Of a stretch of DNA of 64,000 bases, positions 8,018-16,387 are shown one piece after another. The stretch is from contig NZ_AUHO01000007.1 of assembly GCF_000423225.1 (NCBI RefSeq), positions 682,001-746,000 of the forward strand, given 5' to 3'. The notes below the pieces were generated by a model. It worked only from the letters and a program-made list of their open reading frames with translations, was not told the DNA's origin and ran no database searches. The stretch is from Kaistia adipata DSM 17808. Lineage in GTDB: Bacteria > Pseudomonadota > Alphaproteobacteria > Rhizobiales > Kaistiaceae. How positions within the stretch are numbered: position 1 is the stretch's first letter; the number at the start of each line of letters is the position of its first letter. The translations under genes and the position numbers were made by a program.

Positions 8018-8650
8018 TCAAACCTGCTGCAACGCAAGGCCGTTCTTCAGGGAAGCCACAACATCCGCGGCAGTCGAGACGACGCCGAAATGGGTGGCGA
8101 TGTCGTAGAGCGAGCTCTCCTGCTCGCGCGGTCCGGTCGCGGCGCAGCAATCCTCCGGGACGACCACCTCGTAGCCGTTGAAGAAGGCGTCATGCACGGT
8201 CGAGCGGACGCAGATGTTGGTGACGACGCCGAACACCACGATCTGGTTGACCTGCATGTCCTTCAGCGTCATGTCGAGGTCGGTCTGGAAGAAGGCTGAA
8301 TAGCGCCGCTTGATGATGTGGATCTCGTCGTCGCGCGCGCCGAGGTCCTCGATGATCTCCGTGCCCCAGCTGCCCTCGACGCAGTGCGGCGTGCGCTTCA
8401 CCCACTCGCGGTCGCGGCGCATGTTGGCGCGGTGCACGTCATGCACCCAGAGGACGGGGGCGCCGACTTCGCGGGCGGCCTCGATGACGGCGAGCTGGTG
8501 CGGGACCAGCTTTTCATAGCCCGGCAGCACCATGGCGCCGCCCGGCTTGCAGAACTCGTTGATCATGTCGACGACGATGACGGCCGTCCTGGCCTTGTCG
8601 AGCACCATCTGCTCGCCATGACGATGCGACGAGAAAACGTCAGTACTCAT
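8018..8650 (-). CDS. Cysteine hydrolase, isochorismatase/nicotinamidase-like fold
   Basis: 210 residues. The catalytic triad of the superfamily is intact: Asp28 (AVIVVDMINEF), Lys114 (HIIKRRYSAFF) and Cys147 (GVVTNICVRST) preceded by the non-proline cis-peptide region. Such enzymes hydrolyse C-N bonds in nicotinamide, maleamate, carbamoyl-sarcosine or ureidoacrylate. The ATG at 8650 follows GGAGGG; the ATG at 8662 does not. It is followed by the MarR gene. Next to a possible nicotinate pathway, an amidase role (for example on an open-chain amide such as a glutarate or maleamate monoamide) is attractive, but the substrate cannot be read from sequence. Confidence 0.85.
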   Translation of the reverse strand: MSTDVFSSHRHGEQMVLDKARTAVIVVDMINEFCKPGGAMVLPGYEKLVPHQLAVIEAAREVGAPVLWVHDVHRANMRRDREWVKRTPHCVEGSWGTEIIEDLGARDDEIHIIKRRYSAFFQTDLDMTLKDMQVNQIVVFGVVTNICVRSTVHDAFFNGYEVVVPEDCCAATGPREQESSLYDIATHFGVVSTAADVVASLKNGLALQQV

Positions 8651-8716
8651 ACGGCCCTCCATGCCGGTTCTGTGGCGTCGCCAGGGTTGTGCCGGCGCGC
8701 CATTACGCCTCTCGGC

Positions 8717-8733
8717 GCCAAAATTTATTTGGC
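8717..8733. promoter_or_regulatory. Candidate MarR operator upstream of the cysteine hydrolase operon
   Basis: Perfect dyad GCCAAA-N5-TTTGGC, 67 bp upstream of the hydrolase start at 8650, in an AT-richer stretch of a 302-bp divergent region. Size and shape (17 bp, short half-sites) suit a MarR dimer. The rest of 8651-8952 shows no gene; it should also hold the promoter of the sugar importer on the other strand. Confidence 0.5.
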
Positions 8734-8952
8734 TAGTAAGTATATTCCGAGGGCTCTGTCAACCAAAGCAGACTGCCCTGCCTTTGGTCAAGGGCATGCA
8801 CTATCTAGCTGATTTTTATGCAGATTTCAAAAATGAGCTGCGCCCCTCAGAATGCATTGACAAAGACCGGGATTCAGTCGGATCATTGTATGACTACCAA
8901 TGAACGGAGAGGCTGGAGGGACCGGTTCTCATCATTGGTTGGGAGACAAGTC

Positions 8953-10284
8953 ATGCATATTCGCAAGCAAACTGTGTCGCGTCTCATGCTCGCCGGCGCG
9001 CTCACGGCCCTGGTCGCGTTTTCGCCCTCGCTCGCCAGTGCCGAGGGGCTGACGCTCAAGGTGTTCGGCGGCTCGGCCCTGAACAAGCTGGCGCCGCGCC
9101 AGACGCCGGATGTCCAGAAGGCCATCCAGGACAAGGTGATCGCCGGCTTCCTCGCCGCGCATCCCGAGGTCAAGGCGGTCGAGTGGGACGCGCAGGGACC
9201 GCAGGCCAATGACGTCCAGCGCGTGATGACCGCGCGCCTCGCCGGCCAGGAAATGGATCTGCTCTCCTGCTCGGCCTATTACACCAACGGCGCCTATGTC
9301 CGCCGCGGCGTGCTGCGCCCGATCACCAAAGAGATCGAGGCGTTTTCCGCCAATCTGGATCCGGCCGCCGTCGGCGCCTTCACCATTCGCGGCGAGGTCT
9401 ATGGCGTTCCGATCACGACGATGTCTACCTCGGCGATCTTCTACAACAAGAAGGCCTTCGCCGATCTCGGCATCCCCGTGCCGCCGAGCTACGAGGACCT
9501 GAAGGCCGCCGCGCCGAAGCTGGCCGCCGCCGGCATGATCCCGCTGCTGCATCAGGGCTCGAACACGCCGATGTGGCCGATGTGGTATTTCGAGACCTAC
9601 GCGCAGGCTTCCGGCGATCCGATCGGCCGCACCACCGCGATCCTCGATGGGACCGCGAAGTTCAACGACGCCGACGGTGTCGCCGCATTCGAGCTGATCA
9701 AGCAGTGGGTCGATGACGGCATCCTGTCGAAGGATTCGCTCGCGGTCGACCAGGACGGCATGCGTTCGGCCTTCGCCGGCGGCAAGAGCGCCATGTACTA
9801 TGGCGGCACCTGGGAAATCCCGTCTCTCCAGGAAGGCGTCAAGAACTTCGAATGGGGCGCCTTCGCCTTCCCGAAGATGCCGGGAACGCCGGGCGAGCCG
9901 AAGCATGGCGGCGGCGCCGACAATGGCATGTGCCTGTCGGCGACGATCGCTCCGGAGAAGGTTGATGCGGCGCTGGCCTTCATGGCCTACCTGACCAAGC
10001 CCGACGTCGCCACGCTCTATCTCGAACCCGAGCAGCCGCTCGCCGCTTCGGTCAAGGGCGTGCCGGTCGTCGAGGCGGAATACGCCAAGCAGCTGCGCGC
10101 CAGCGCCTTCCCGAACACCGTCAAGTTCCTCGACTGGATCTGGCCGTCCGAGGTCGCGACCGCCGTCTCGTCCTCGATCGCCGGCGTCGTCGGCGGCCAG
10201 CTGACGCCGCAGCAGGCGGCCGACGCCGTGCAGGCGGCCTTCGACGACCTCGTCGCCCAGGGCAACTGGCCGCCGGCCGACTGA
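8953..10284 (+). CDS. ABC transporter substrate-binding protein, carbohydrate type (family 1)
   Basis: 443 residues with a clear Sec signal peptide (MHIRKQ, hydrophobic core to about residue 28, cleavage after ASA). The mature part has the family 1 extracellular sugar-binder look: GGSALNKLAP, QANDVQRVMTARLAGQEMDLL, YGVPITTMSTSAIFYNKKAFADLGI, FAGGKSAMYYGGTWE. The start is fixed by GGGAG at 8941-8945 before ATG 8953; in-frame codons further upstream would spoil the signal peptide. It opens a seven-gene run with an isomerase, two permeases and three oxidoreductases, so it delivers the substrate of that pathway. No ATPase is in the operon. Confidence 0.9.
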   Translation: MHIRKQTVSRLMLAGALTALVAFSPSLASAEGLTLKVFGGSALNKLAPRQTPDVQKAIQDKVIAGFLAAHPEVKAVEWDAQGPQANDVQRVMTARLAGQEMDLLSCSAYYTNGAYVRRGVLRPITKEIEAFSANLDPAAVGAFTIRGEVYGVPITTMSTSAIFYNKKAFADLGIPVPPSYEDLKAAAPKLAAAGMIPLLHQGSNTPMWPMWYFETYAQASGDPIGRTTAILDGTAKFNDADGVAAFELIKQWVDDGILSKDSLAVDQDGMRSAFAGGKSAMYYGGTWEIPSLQEGVKNFEWGAFAFPKMPGTPGEPKHGGGADNGMCLSATIAPEKVDAALAFMAYLTKPDVATLYLEPEQPLAASVKGVPVVEAEYAKQLRASAFPNTVKFLDWIWPSEVATAVSSSIAGVVGGQLTPQQAADAVQAAFDDLVAQGNWPPAD

Positions 10285-10307
10285 GTCCCCTGACACGCGA
10301 CCCGACG

Positions 10308-10378
10308 CCGGCGGCTCGATCCGCCGGTGTCCAGCCTTCGAGGAGGCGCCCGGGGCCGGAAGCCCGCCGGGCGTCGCC
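10308..10378 (+). other. Intercistronic stem-loops after the substrate-binding protein gene
   Basis: Two GC-rich hairpins in the 136-bp gap after the binding-protein gene: CCGGCGG/CCGCCGG with a 6-base loop (10308-10327) and CGCCCGG/CCGGGCG (10347-10353 with 10367-10373). There is no T-run. Such structures usually protect the 3' end of the abundant binding-protein message or lower read-through into the permease genes. Confidence 0.55.
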
Positions 10379-10420
10379 TTTGGCGTTCCGCCTGACCCGA
10401 TCGTCGACAAGGATATGACC

Positions 10421-11353
10421 ATGACCACCCTGAGCTCGAAGCCGCAGCGCTTCTCCATCGGCTATCACCTGAACAGCTGGGACCTGACCGGGTTGCCGCT
10501 GCAGCCGGCGCTGAAGTTCCTCGCCGACCAGGGCTTCGGCTGGTTCGAGATCCTCGCCTTCACCAGCCTTTCCGACCAGTTCGCGCGCAAGTACATGCAG
10601 CTCGGTCACCAGGCGCCGATGGGCGTCACCACCGACACCGACATCCTGCGCCGCTACGCCATCCTGTCGAAGGCGCAGAGCGAGCTCGGCATCCGCCTGT
10701 CGTCGCTCTACGTCAACGCCGTCTTCGTCAATCCCGTCGCCTGGGAATACGAGCGCGACGTGCTCCTGTCGCTCGCCCGCCTGCTGAAGGGCTTCGATGC
10801 GCCGGTGCTGGTGCTCGGCGGCGGACCGTCGGTCGCTTCCGGCAACGCGCATGACGCGCAGGACTATCGCGATTTCGCCCGCGCGCTCGAGGATATCGGC
10901 CGCCGCACCAAGGACCTCGGCATCGACACGGTCTATCACCCGCATCTCGACACCTTCGTCGAGACGCGCGAGCAGCTCGACCGCCTGATGGACGAGCTCG
11001 ACACTTCGGTCGCCGGCCTCTGCATCGACCCGGCGCATCTGGCGCAGACCCATTCCGACCCGGTCGACGCGCTCAGGACCTACATCGAGGCCGTGCGCTA
11101 CATGCATCTGAAGGACACCAAGGTCGATCCGGCGCTCAAGGGCTATGACCGCTACGCCGCCTTCTGCGAGCTCGGCGCCGGCGTCGTCGACATGCCGGGG
11201 CTGGTCAAGGTCCTGCTCGACAACGACTATGACGGCCTCGCCATCGTCGAGCTAGACGCCTCGCAGAAGACGGCGGAGCAGAGCGCGCTGGAGAGCATCG
11301 CCTATCTCAAGGACACGCTCGGCCTCGTGCTGACGCCGGAAACCAAGCCGTAA
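10421..11353 (+). CDS. Sugar phosphate isomerase/epimerase family protein (xylose isomerase-like TIM barrel)
   Basis: 310 residues. A TIM barrel of the AP-endonuclease 2 family, typical of isomerases and epimerases of sugars, inosose or hydroxypyruvate. Metal and active-site segments are visible: LVLGGG, DTVYHPHLDTFVE, GLCIDPAHLAQ, RYMHLKDTK, FCELGAGVVDM and LAIVELDASQ. Two ATGs are close (10415 and 10421); AAGG at 10409-10412 is well spaced only for 10421. The gene sits between the binding protein and the permeases, unusual for an enzyme and a sign that its substrate is the imported compound or a derivative. Reaction not determined. Confidence 0.8.
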   Translation: MTTLSSKPQRFSIGYHLNSWDLTGLPLQPALKFLADQGFGWFEILAFTSLSDQFARKYMQLGHQAPMGVTTDTDILRRYAILSKAQSELGIRLSSLYVNAVFVNPVAWEYERDVLLSLARLLKGFDAPVLVLGGGPSVASGNAHDAQDYRDFARALEDIGRRTKDLGIDTVYHPHLDTFVETREQLDRLMDELDTSVAGLCIDPAHLAQTHSDPVDALRTYIEAVRYMHLKDTKVDPALKGYDRYAAFCELGAGVVDMPGLVKVLLDNDYDGLAIVELDASQKTAEQSALESIAYLKDTLGLVLTPETKP

Positions 11354-11354
11354 G

Positions 11355-12302
11355 ATGATGAGCGCGCCGGCAATCTCGGTCCTGAAAACATCGGCCGCTC
11401 CTCGCGTCTCGCTCGCGCGACGCCTGGGGCGCAGCGATGGCTTTGTCGCGGCGATGATGATCCTGCCGGCCGCCATCCTGTTCGGGCTGTTCTTCCTCTG
11501 GCCGTTTTTCAACGGTCTCTGGCTCAGCTTCCATCGCTGGGACGGCTTCTCGCCGCCCCGCTTCATCGGCGCCGCCAACTATCTCCGCCTGTTCAAGGAC
11601 CGGATCTTCCTCGGCGCTTTGGAAAACAGCTTCATCTTCGTCATCCTGAGCCTCGCCTTCAAGAACGGGCTCGGGCTGGCGCTGGCGCTGCTGCTCAACC
11701 GCGTCACCTTCGCGCGCGGCTTCATCCGTGGCTCGGTCTTCGTGCCGGTCACGATTTCCTTCGTCGCCGCCGGCCTGCTCTGGTCGTGGATCTACAATCC
11801 CGTCTTCGGCCTGCTCAATGCCGGCCTCGATCTCGTCGGCCTGGCCTCGCTGAAGCGCAGTTGGCTCGGCGACGCCAACACGGCGCTCTACGCCGTCATC
11901 GTCGTCGATGTCTGGAAATGGCTCGGTTTCCATGCCGTCATCTATCTGGCTGGCCTGCAGACGATCCCGTCCGAGCTCTACGAGGCGGCCCGCGTCGACG
12001 GCGCCAGCGCCTGGCGCCGGCTCTGGCACATCACGCTGCCGCTGATGGTGCCGGTGATCTTCATCAACACGATCCTCGGCCTCTCCGGCGCCTTCGTCCG
12101 CAACTTCGATATCGTGCATGTGCTGACGCAGGGTGGCCCCAACCACGCCACCGAGGTGGTGATCACGGCGATGGTGAAGACGGCCTTCAACGAAAGCCAG
12201 ATGGGTTACGCCGCTGCCATGGGCTACGCGCTGTTCGTCCTCGTCGGCGGTCTCTGCGCGGCGCTCGTCTATCTGCTCGGTCGCACGAGGTTCAAAATCT
12301 GA
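11355..12302 (+). CDS. ABC transporter permease, carbohydrate type (MalF/UgpA-like)
   Basis: 315 residues with six predicted membrane segments, beginning at about residue 33 (FVAAMMILPAAILFGLFFLWPFF in part). The EAA loop that docks the ATPase is present (YEAARVDGASAWRRLWHITLPL, partly), as is the family's GGPNHATEV segment near the last helices. The gene starts one base after the isomerase stop and overlaps the second permease by one base (TGATG), so the run is tightly coupled. It forms the inner-membrane channel with the next gene. Confidence 0.9.
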   Translation: MMSAPAISVLKTSAAPRVSLARRLGRSDGFVAAMMILPAAILFGLFFLWPFFNGLWLSFHRWDGFSPPRFIGAANYLRLFKDRIFLGALENSFIFVILSLAFKNGLGLALALLLNRVTFARGFIRGSVFVPVTISFVAAGLLWSWIYNPVFGLLNAGLDLVGLASLKRSWLGDANTALYAVIVVDVWKWLGFHAVIYLAGLQTIPSELYEAARVDGASAWRRLWHITLPLMVPVIFINTILGLSGAFVRNFDIVHVLTQGGPNHATEVVITAMVKTAFNESQMGYAAAMGYALFVLVGGLCAALVYLLGRTRFKI

Positions 12303-13174
12303 TGGCCACCTCCTCCGTCCACGGCGCGCCGCCGGCGGCCCCGGCTTCCTTCGCGCAGTCGCTCGAGCGGCTCGGCATCTATGCCGCGCTGGTGATCGTG
12401 CTGTTCCAGACGCTCTATCCGCTGATCTGGGTGCTGTTCGGTTCGCTCAAGACCAAGCCCGAGCTGATCAACAATGTCTGGGGCCCGCCGTCGAGTCTGG
12501 TGTTCGAGAACTATGTCCAGGCCTGGCAGATGGCCGACATGGGCAACCGCATCTTCAACAGCGTGACGGTGACGGTGTTGTCGCTGGCGATCCTGATCGT
12601 CGTCGTGACGCCCTGCGCCTACGCGCTGGCGCGGTTGCGCTTCCCCGGTCGCGGCGTGATCACAGGCCTCGTCGTCGGCTCCATGCTGGTGCCGCCGCAG
12701 GTGCTGGCCATTCCGCTCTTCATGGTGGCGCGCGACCTCGGGATCATCAACTCGACGGTCGGCATCTCGTTCATCTACGCGGCGGCGATCATGCCGCTGT
12801 CGATCTTCATCATGCGCAGCTTCTTCCTGTCGCTGCCCTTCGACCTCGAGGACGCGGCCCGCGTCGACGGCGCCGGCCGGGTGGCGATCCTCGTCCGCAT
12901 CATGCTGCCGCTGGCGCGGCCAGGCATGGCGCTGATCATCATCTTCGGCTTCATCGAGGTGTGGAACGACTTCTTCCTCGCCTTCCTGCTGCTCCGGCAG
13001 CCGGAGGTGCAGACCATCCCGCTCGGGCTGGTCAACTTCTTCCAGCAGTACGACTCCCTGTGGAACCTCTATTTCGCAGCGCTGATGATCACCACCCTGC
13101 CGGTGATCGCCCTGTTCGTGCTGATGCAGCGGCAGTTTATTGCCGGCCTGACCGCCGGCGCAGTGAAGGCCTGA
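12302..13174 (+). CDS. ABC transporter permease, carbohydrate type (MalG/UgpE-like)
   Basis: 290 residues from the ATG that overlaps the previous TGA (12302). Six membrane segments; typical MalG-like stretches are YPLIWVLFGSLKTKPEL, YALARLRFPGRG and the EAA loop LEDAARVDGAGRVAILVRIMLP (partly), then EVWNDFFLAFLLL. The C-terminal QFIAGLTAGAVKA is the standard ending of this subfamily. It pairs with the upstream permease. No ATP-binding gene follows; the next genes are oxidoreductases, so the ATPase must come from elsewhere. Confidence 0.9.
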   Translation: MATSSVHGAPPAAPASFAQSLERLGIYAALVIVLFQTLYPLIWVLFGSLKTKPELINNVWGPPSSLVFENYVQAWQMADMGNRIFNSVTVTVLSLAILIVVVTPCAYALARLRFPGRGVITGLVVGSMLVPPQVLAIPLFMVARDLGIINSTVGISFIYAAAIMPLSIFIMRSFFLSLPFDLEDAARVDGAGRVAILVRIMLPLARPGMALIIIFGFIEVWNDFFLAFLLLRQPEVQTIPLGLVNFFQQYDSLWNLYFAALMITTLPVIALFVLMQRQFIAGLTAGAVKA

Positions 13175-13176
13175 GA

Positions 13177-14262
13177 ATGACAAAGCGTAAGATCGGTGTC
13201 GGCGTCGTCGGCTGCGGCGAGATCGCCCAGCTCATGCATCTGCCGATCCTCAAGGAACTGCCCGAGCTCGAGATCGCGGCGCTCTGCGATCTCTCGCGCC
13301 AGGTGGTCGACAGCCTCGGCGACGCCTATGGCGTGGCCGGCCGCTACACCGACCATCACGAGCTGATCAACGATCCGGCCGTCGACGTCGTGGTGATCTG
13401 CACCTACGACCACGGTCCGATCATCGAGGACGTGATCGCCGCCGGGAAGCACTTCACGGTCGAGAAGCCGCTCGCCTTCACGGCCGAGGAAGCCGCGCCG
13501 CTGATCGAGAAGGCGAAGGCCAAGGGCGTCATCGGGCTGGTCGGCTACATGAAGCTCTACGATCCCGGCTATGTGCTCGGCATCGAGCGCATGGCCTCGA
13601 TCGAGGCGCTGAAGCAGATCCACGTCCATAATTTCGCCGGCCGCTTCGACCGCTACCAGAGCCTCTACACCCAGGTGCGCGGCACCGACATCGATCCGGC
13701 GAGCCTCGCCGCCGGCCGTGCCGCCGCCGATGCCCGCATCGAGGCGTCGCTCGGCCCGGATCATGCCGGCTACAAGAACCTCTATCTGATGCTCCTGATG
13801 CTCGGCAGCCACAACCTCGCCGTCCTGCGCGGCGCCTTTGGCGTCGCCGAAAGCGTCGAATACGCCAAGGCGGTCGATCCCAACCACATCTTCGCGCTGC
13901 TCAACTTCCCGAACGGCGTACCCTGCGTTTTCGAAGTGTCGTTCGGCGCGCAGTATGAGTGGTGGGACGAATGGATTGCCGCCTATGGCAAGCATGACGA
14001 GGTTCGCGTCGACTTCCAGAACCCCTATGTCCGCAACACGGCGGCGACCGTGACGATCCGCGAGCCGCGCGGCGACGGCCCGTCCGAGGTGGTTATCCCC
14101 GGCAAGCCCGACACCGCCTTCCGCCAGCAGTGGCTGCACTTCATCGATTGCCTGCATAATGGCGCCGCGCCGCGCACCAGCATGGAGGGCGGCCTCGAGG
14201 ATCTGAAGCTGGCGCAGGCGATCATCCAGGCGCTGCCCGCCTGCCCGAAAGAGGTGAAGTGA
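13177..14262 (+). CDS. Gfo/Idh/MocA family oxidoreductase
   Basis: 361 residues. N-terminal Rossmann fold (GVGVVGCGEIAQLMHLP) and the family's EKP motif with Lys97 (FTVEKPLAF) for NAD(P) and substrate. The C-terminal alpha/beta domain carries LGSHNLAVLRGAFG and the INGREDIENTS of the usual dimer face, including YEWWDEWIAAYG. Such enzymes oxidise or reduce sugars, inositols and their acids. The start is ATG 13177, two bases after the permease stop, and the end overlaps the next gene by one base. With the isomerase and two further dehydrogenases it forms the catabolic arm of the importer operon. Substrate unknown. Confidence 0.85.
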   Translation: MTKRKIGVGVVGCGEIAQLMHLPILKELPELEIAALCDLSRQVVDSLGDAYGVAGRYTDHHELINDPAVDVVVICTYDHGPIIEDVIAAGKHFTVEKPLAFTAEEAAPLIEKAKAKGVIGLVGYMKLYDPGYVLGIERMASIEALKQIHVHNFAGRFDRYQSLYTQVRGTDIDPASLAAGRAAADARIEASLGPDHAGYKNLYLMLLMLGSHNLAVLRGAFGVAESVEYAKAVDPNHIFALLNFPNGVPCVFEVSFGAQYEWWDEWIAAYGKHDEVRVDFQNPYVRNTAATVTIREPRGDGPSEVVIPGKPDTAFRQQWLHFIDCLHNGAAPRTSMEGGLEDLKLAQAIIQALPACPKEVK

Positions 14263-15101
14263 TGCGGATTGTCATTACCGGTTCTAGCGGTCTGCTCGGC
14301 CGTCACGTTGCCGCCGCGGCCGTCGCGGCGGGGCATGACGTGCTCGGCATCGACACGGCGCCGCCGCCGGAAGGCGGCTGGCGTCACATCAGTGCCGACC
14401 TGACCGATCTCGGCGTGGCGCTGCAACTCGTTCGCGATGCCGACGCGGTCTTCCACATCGCCGCCATCCCGCGCCCGACGGGTCGCGCCGCGGCGGAAGT
14501 GTTCCAGACCAACATGGCGCTGGCCTACAACGTCATCGAGGGCGCGGCGCTCTCCGGTGCCCGTCGCTTCGTCTACGCCTCGTCCTTCTCGATCTTCGGC
14601 TATCCGTTCTTCACCAAGCCGCCGGAGCAGCTCTACCTGCCGATCGACGACGCCCATCCGGCCGGCCCGCAGGATGCCTATGGCGTCTCGAAGTGGCTTG
14701 GCGAGGAGATGGTCGACGCGGCGGTCCGCCGTGGCGCCTTCACGGCCGTCAGCCTGCGCATGCCCTGGGTGCAGACGCCGGAGAGTTTTGCTGGTCAGAT
14801 CGGTCCCCGCCGCGCCTCCGGCGAGGCGTGGAAGGATCTCTGGACCTATGTCGACGCGCGCGACGCGGCGGCCGCCTTCCTGCTGGCGCTGGAAGCGCCG
14901 GTCGAGGGGCACGCCCGCGTGATGATCAGCGCCGCCGACAGCTATGCCGACGAGCCGTCGGCGGAGCTCGCGGCGCGCCATTTCCCGAAGGCGCGGCAGG
15001 GGGCTCTGCCCGGCTTCGCCAGCACCTTCGACCTCGACAAGGCGCGGAAGACGCTGGGCTACGAGCCCCGCTATTCCTGGCGCGACTATCCGAAAGCATG
15101 A
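14262..15101 (+). CDS. NAD-dependent epimerase/dehydratase family protein (extended SDR)
   Basis: 279 residues. GSSGLLGRH at the N-terminus is the GxxGxxG nucleotide site of extended SDRs. A catalytic Tyr140-x3-Lys144 (DAYGVSKWLGEE) and an upstream Ser in YASSFSIFG complete the active site. It overlaps the preceding stop by one base; GAGGTGAAG directly upstream of ATG 14262 supports this start over the GTG three bases earlier. Likely a sugar or sugar-acid dehydrogenase/epimerase such as uronate dehydrogenase-like, but the motif alone does not decide. Confidence 0.8.
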   Translation: MRIVITGSSGLLGRHVAAAAVAAGHDVLGIDTAPPPEGGWRHISADLTDLGVALQLVRDADAVFHIAAIPRPTGRAAAEVFQTNMALAYNVIEGAALSGARRFVYASSFSIFGYPFFTKPPEQLYLPIDDAHPAGPQDAYGVSKWLGEEMVDAAVRRGAFTAVSLRMPWVQTPESFAGQIGPRRASGEAWKDLWTYVDARDAAAAFLLALEAPVEGHARVMISAADSYADEPSAELAARHFPKARQGALPGFASTFDLDKARKTLGYEPRYSWRDYPKA

Positions 15102-15114
15102 TTGGAGACAGCGT

Positions 15115-15924
15115 ATGACGCGCTTCGTGGACAAGATCGTTCTGGTGACCGGCGGCGCGGGCGCCATCGGTCAGGCGGCGGTGCGTCGCTTCCTCGACGA
15201 GGGCGCGGCCGGGGTCGCCATTCTCGACCAGAACGCCGAGCAGGCGGCGGCGCTCGCCAAGGAACTGGGCGAGCGCGCCTTCGCAGTCGCGGCTGACGTG
15301 ACCGATCCGGCGGCGGTCGACAAGGCGCTCGCCGCCGTTGTCGAGCGTTTCGGTAGGATCGATGTCCTCTTCAACAATGCCGGCATTTCCGGCACGCCGG
15401 CGCCGATCTATGACCTGCCGCTGGAGGAATGGGATCGCGTCATCCGCATCAACCTGCGCGGCATCTTCATCGTGCAGCAGGCGGTGGTGCGGATCATGAT
15501 CGCCCAGAAGAAGGGCGGCGCGATCGTCAACATGGGCTCGTCCATGGCGGGCTGGGACGTGTTGTCGGGCGGCTCGCCCTACACGGCCAGCAAGCACGCC
15601 GTCGTCGGCCTGACCAAGGTCGCCGCACTCGACTGCGCGCCCTACGGCATCCGCATCAACGCCGTCTGCCCCGGCGTCATCCAGACGACGCTGGGCGTGC
15701 CGGCTGGCGACAAGGCCGCCTTCGAGGCGAGCACCAAGCGCTTCTCCGACCGCATCCCGCTGCGTCGCATCGGCCAGCCCGAGGATGTCGCGGCGACGGT
15801 CGCCTTCCTCGCCAGCGACGATGCCCGGCATCTGACCGGCTCGGAGCTCCTGATCGACGGCGGCCAGACCCTGATGAGCTGGGCCAACGCGCCCGACGCG
15901 GACGCCTATCCGCGCTACATCTAA
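15115..15924 (+). CDS. SDR family oxidoreductase
   Basis: 269 residues, classical short-chain dehydrogenase: TGGAGAIGQAA (cofactor), NNAG at about 87-90, Ser142/143, Tyr156-x3-Lys160 (SPYTASKHAVV) and the C-terminal LIDGGQTL. GGAGA at 15104-15108 is well spaced before ATG 15115. It is the last gene of the importer operon and is followed at once by a strong terminator. Probably oxidises the imported polyol or sugar or an intermediate of it. Confidence 0.88.
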   Translation: MTRFVDKIVLVTGGAGAIGQAAVRRFLDEGAAGVAILDQNAEQAAALAKELGERAFAVAADVTDPAAVDKALAAVVERFGRIDVLFNNAGISGTPAPIYDLPLEEWDRVIRINLRGIFIVQQAVVRIMIAQKKGGAIVNMGSSMAGWDVLSGGSPYTASKHAVVGLTKVAALDCAPYGIRINAVCPGVIQTTLGVPAGDKAAFEASTKRFSDRIPLRRIGQPEDVAATVAFLASDDARHLTGSELLIDGGQTLMSWANAPDADAYPRYI

Positions 15925-15929
15925 ACAAG

Positions 15930-15957
15930 AAGGGGCAGCCTCGCGGCTGCCCCTTTT
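15930..15957. terminator. Intrinsic terminator between convergent genes
   Basis: Perfect 11-bp stem (15930-15940 with 15945-15955) and TCGC loop, followed by TTTT. It ends the importer operon and lies just before the convergent RidA stop (15983). Confidence 0.9.
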
Positions 15958-15982
15958 GCTTTGGTCCGAGCGGACGGGCCCG

Positions 15983-16363
15983 TCAGGCCTTCTTGGCGAT
16001 GGCGATGCACTCGACCTCGTAGCGGAGCGCCGCGCCGAGGCAGTTGGTGATCGTCGTGCGGGCCGGGAACGGCTCGCTGAAATATTCGCGATAGAGCTTG
16101 TTGAAGAGCGGGATGTCGGCCGGGTCCTGCACGTAGTTGCGCGTCTGCAGCACATGCTTGAAGTCGCTGCCGGCGGTCTCCAGCACCTTGCGCATGTTCT
16201 CCATCGAGCGGCGCATCTCGCCCTCGAAATCCTCCGAGATGATCTTGCCGGTGGCGTCGACCGAGGCCTGGCCGGACACGAAGATCAACTCGCCGAACTT
16301 CGTTGCCGGGCTGAAGGGCAGGTGCGAGCGGGGGGTATCCGGTTCGCTCGGATATTCGATCAT
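15983..16363 (-). CDS. RidA/YjgF/Rid family protein
   Basis: 126 residues, the normal Rid length. FVSGQASVDATGKI, EMRRSMENMRKVLETAGS and the FPART segment with Arg102, the equivalent of the arginine that binds the imine or enamine substrate in RidA. Known members hydrolyse reactive 2-aminoacrylate and related imines released by PLP enzymes. The start at ATG 16363 follows GGAGACC; upstream codons run into a palindromic repeat. It lies downstream of an IclR-M81 pair on the same strand, and a D-serine dehydratase-like PLP gene lies 4 kb away, so a local role in clearing its by-product is plausible. The family also has members with narrow amidase-like roles. Confidence 0.85.
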   Translation of the reverse strand: MIEYPSEPDTPRSHLPFSPATKFGELIFVSGQASVDATGKIISEDFEGEMRRSMENMRKVLETAGSDFKHVLQTRNYVQDPADIPLFNKLYREYFSEPFPARTTITNCLGAALRYEVECIAIAKKA

Positions 16364-16387
16364 CTTGGGTCTCCGTTTGGCTTTCTT

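Noticed and set aside
8018-8650. Assignment of the cysteine hydrolase as maleamate amidohydrolase (NicF) or nicotinamidase
   Set aside because: The triad is shared by the whole superfamily and I see no residue pattern that selects one substrate. The rest of the aerobic maleamate pathway genes is not present.
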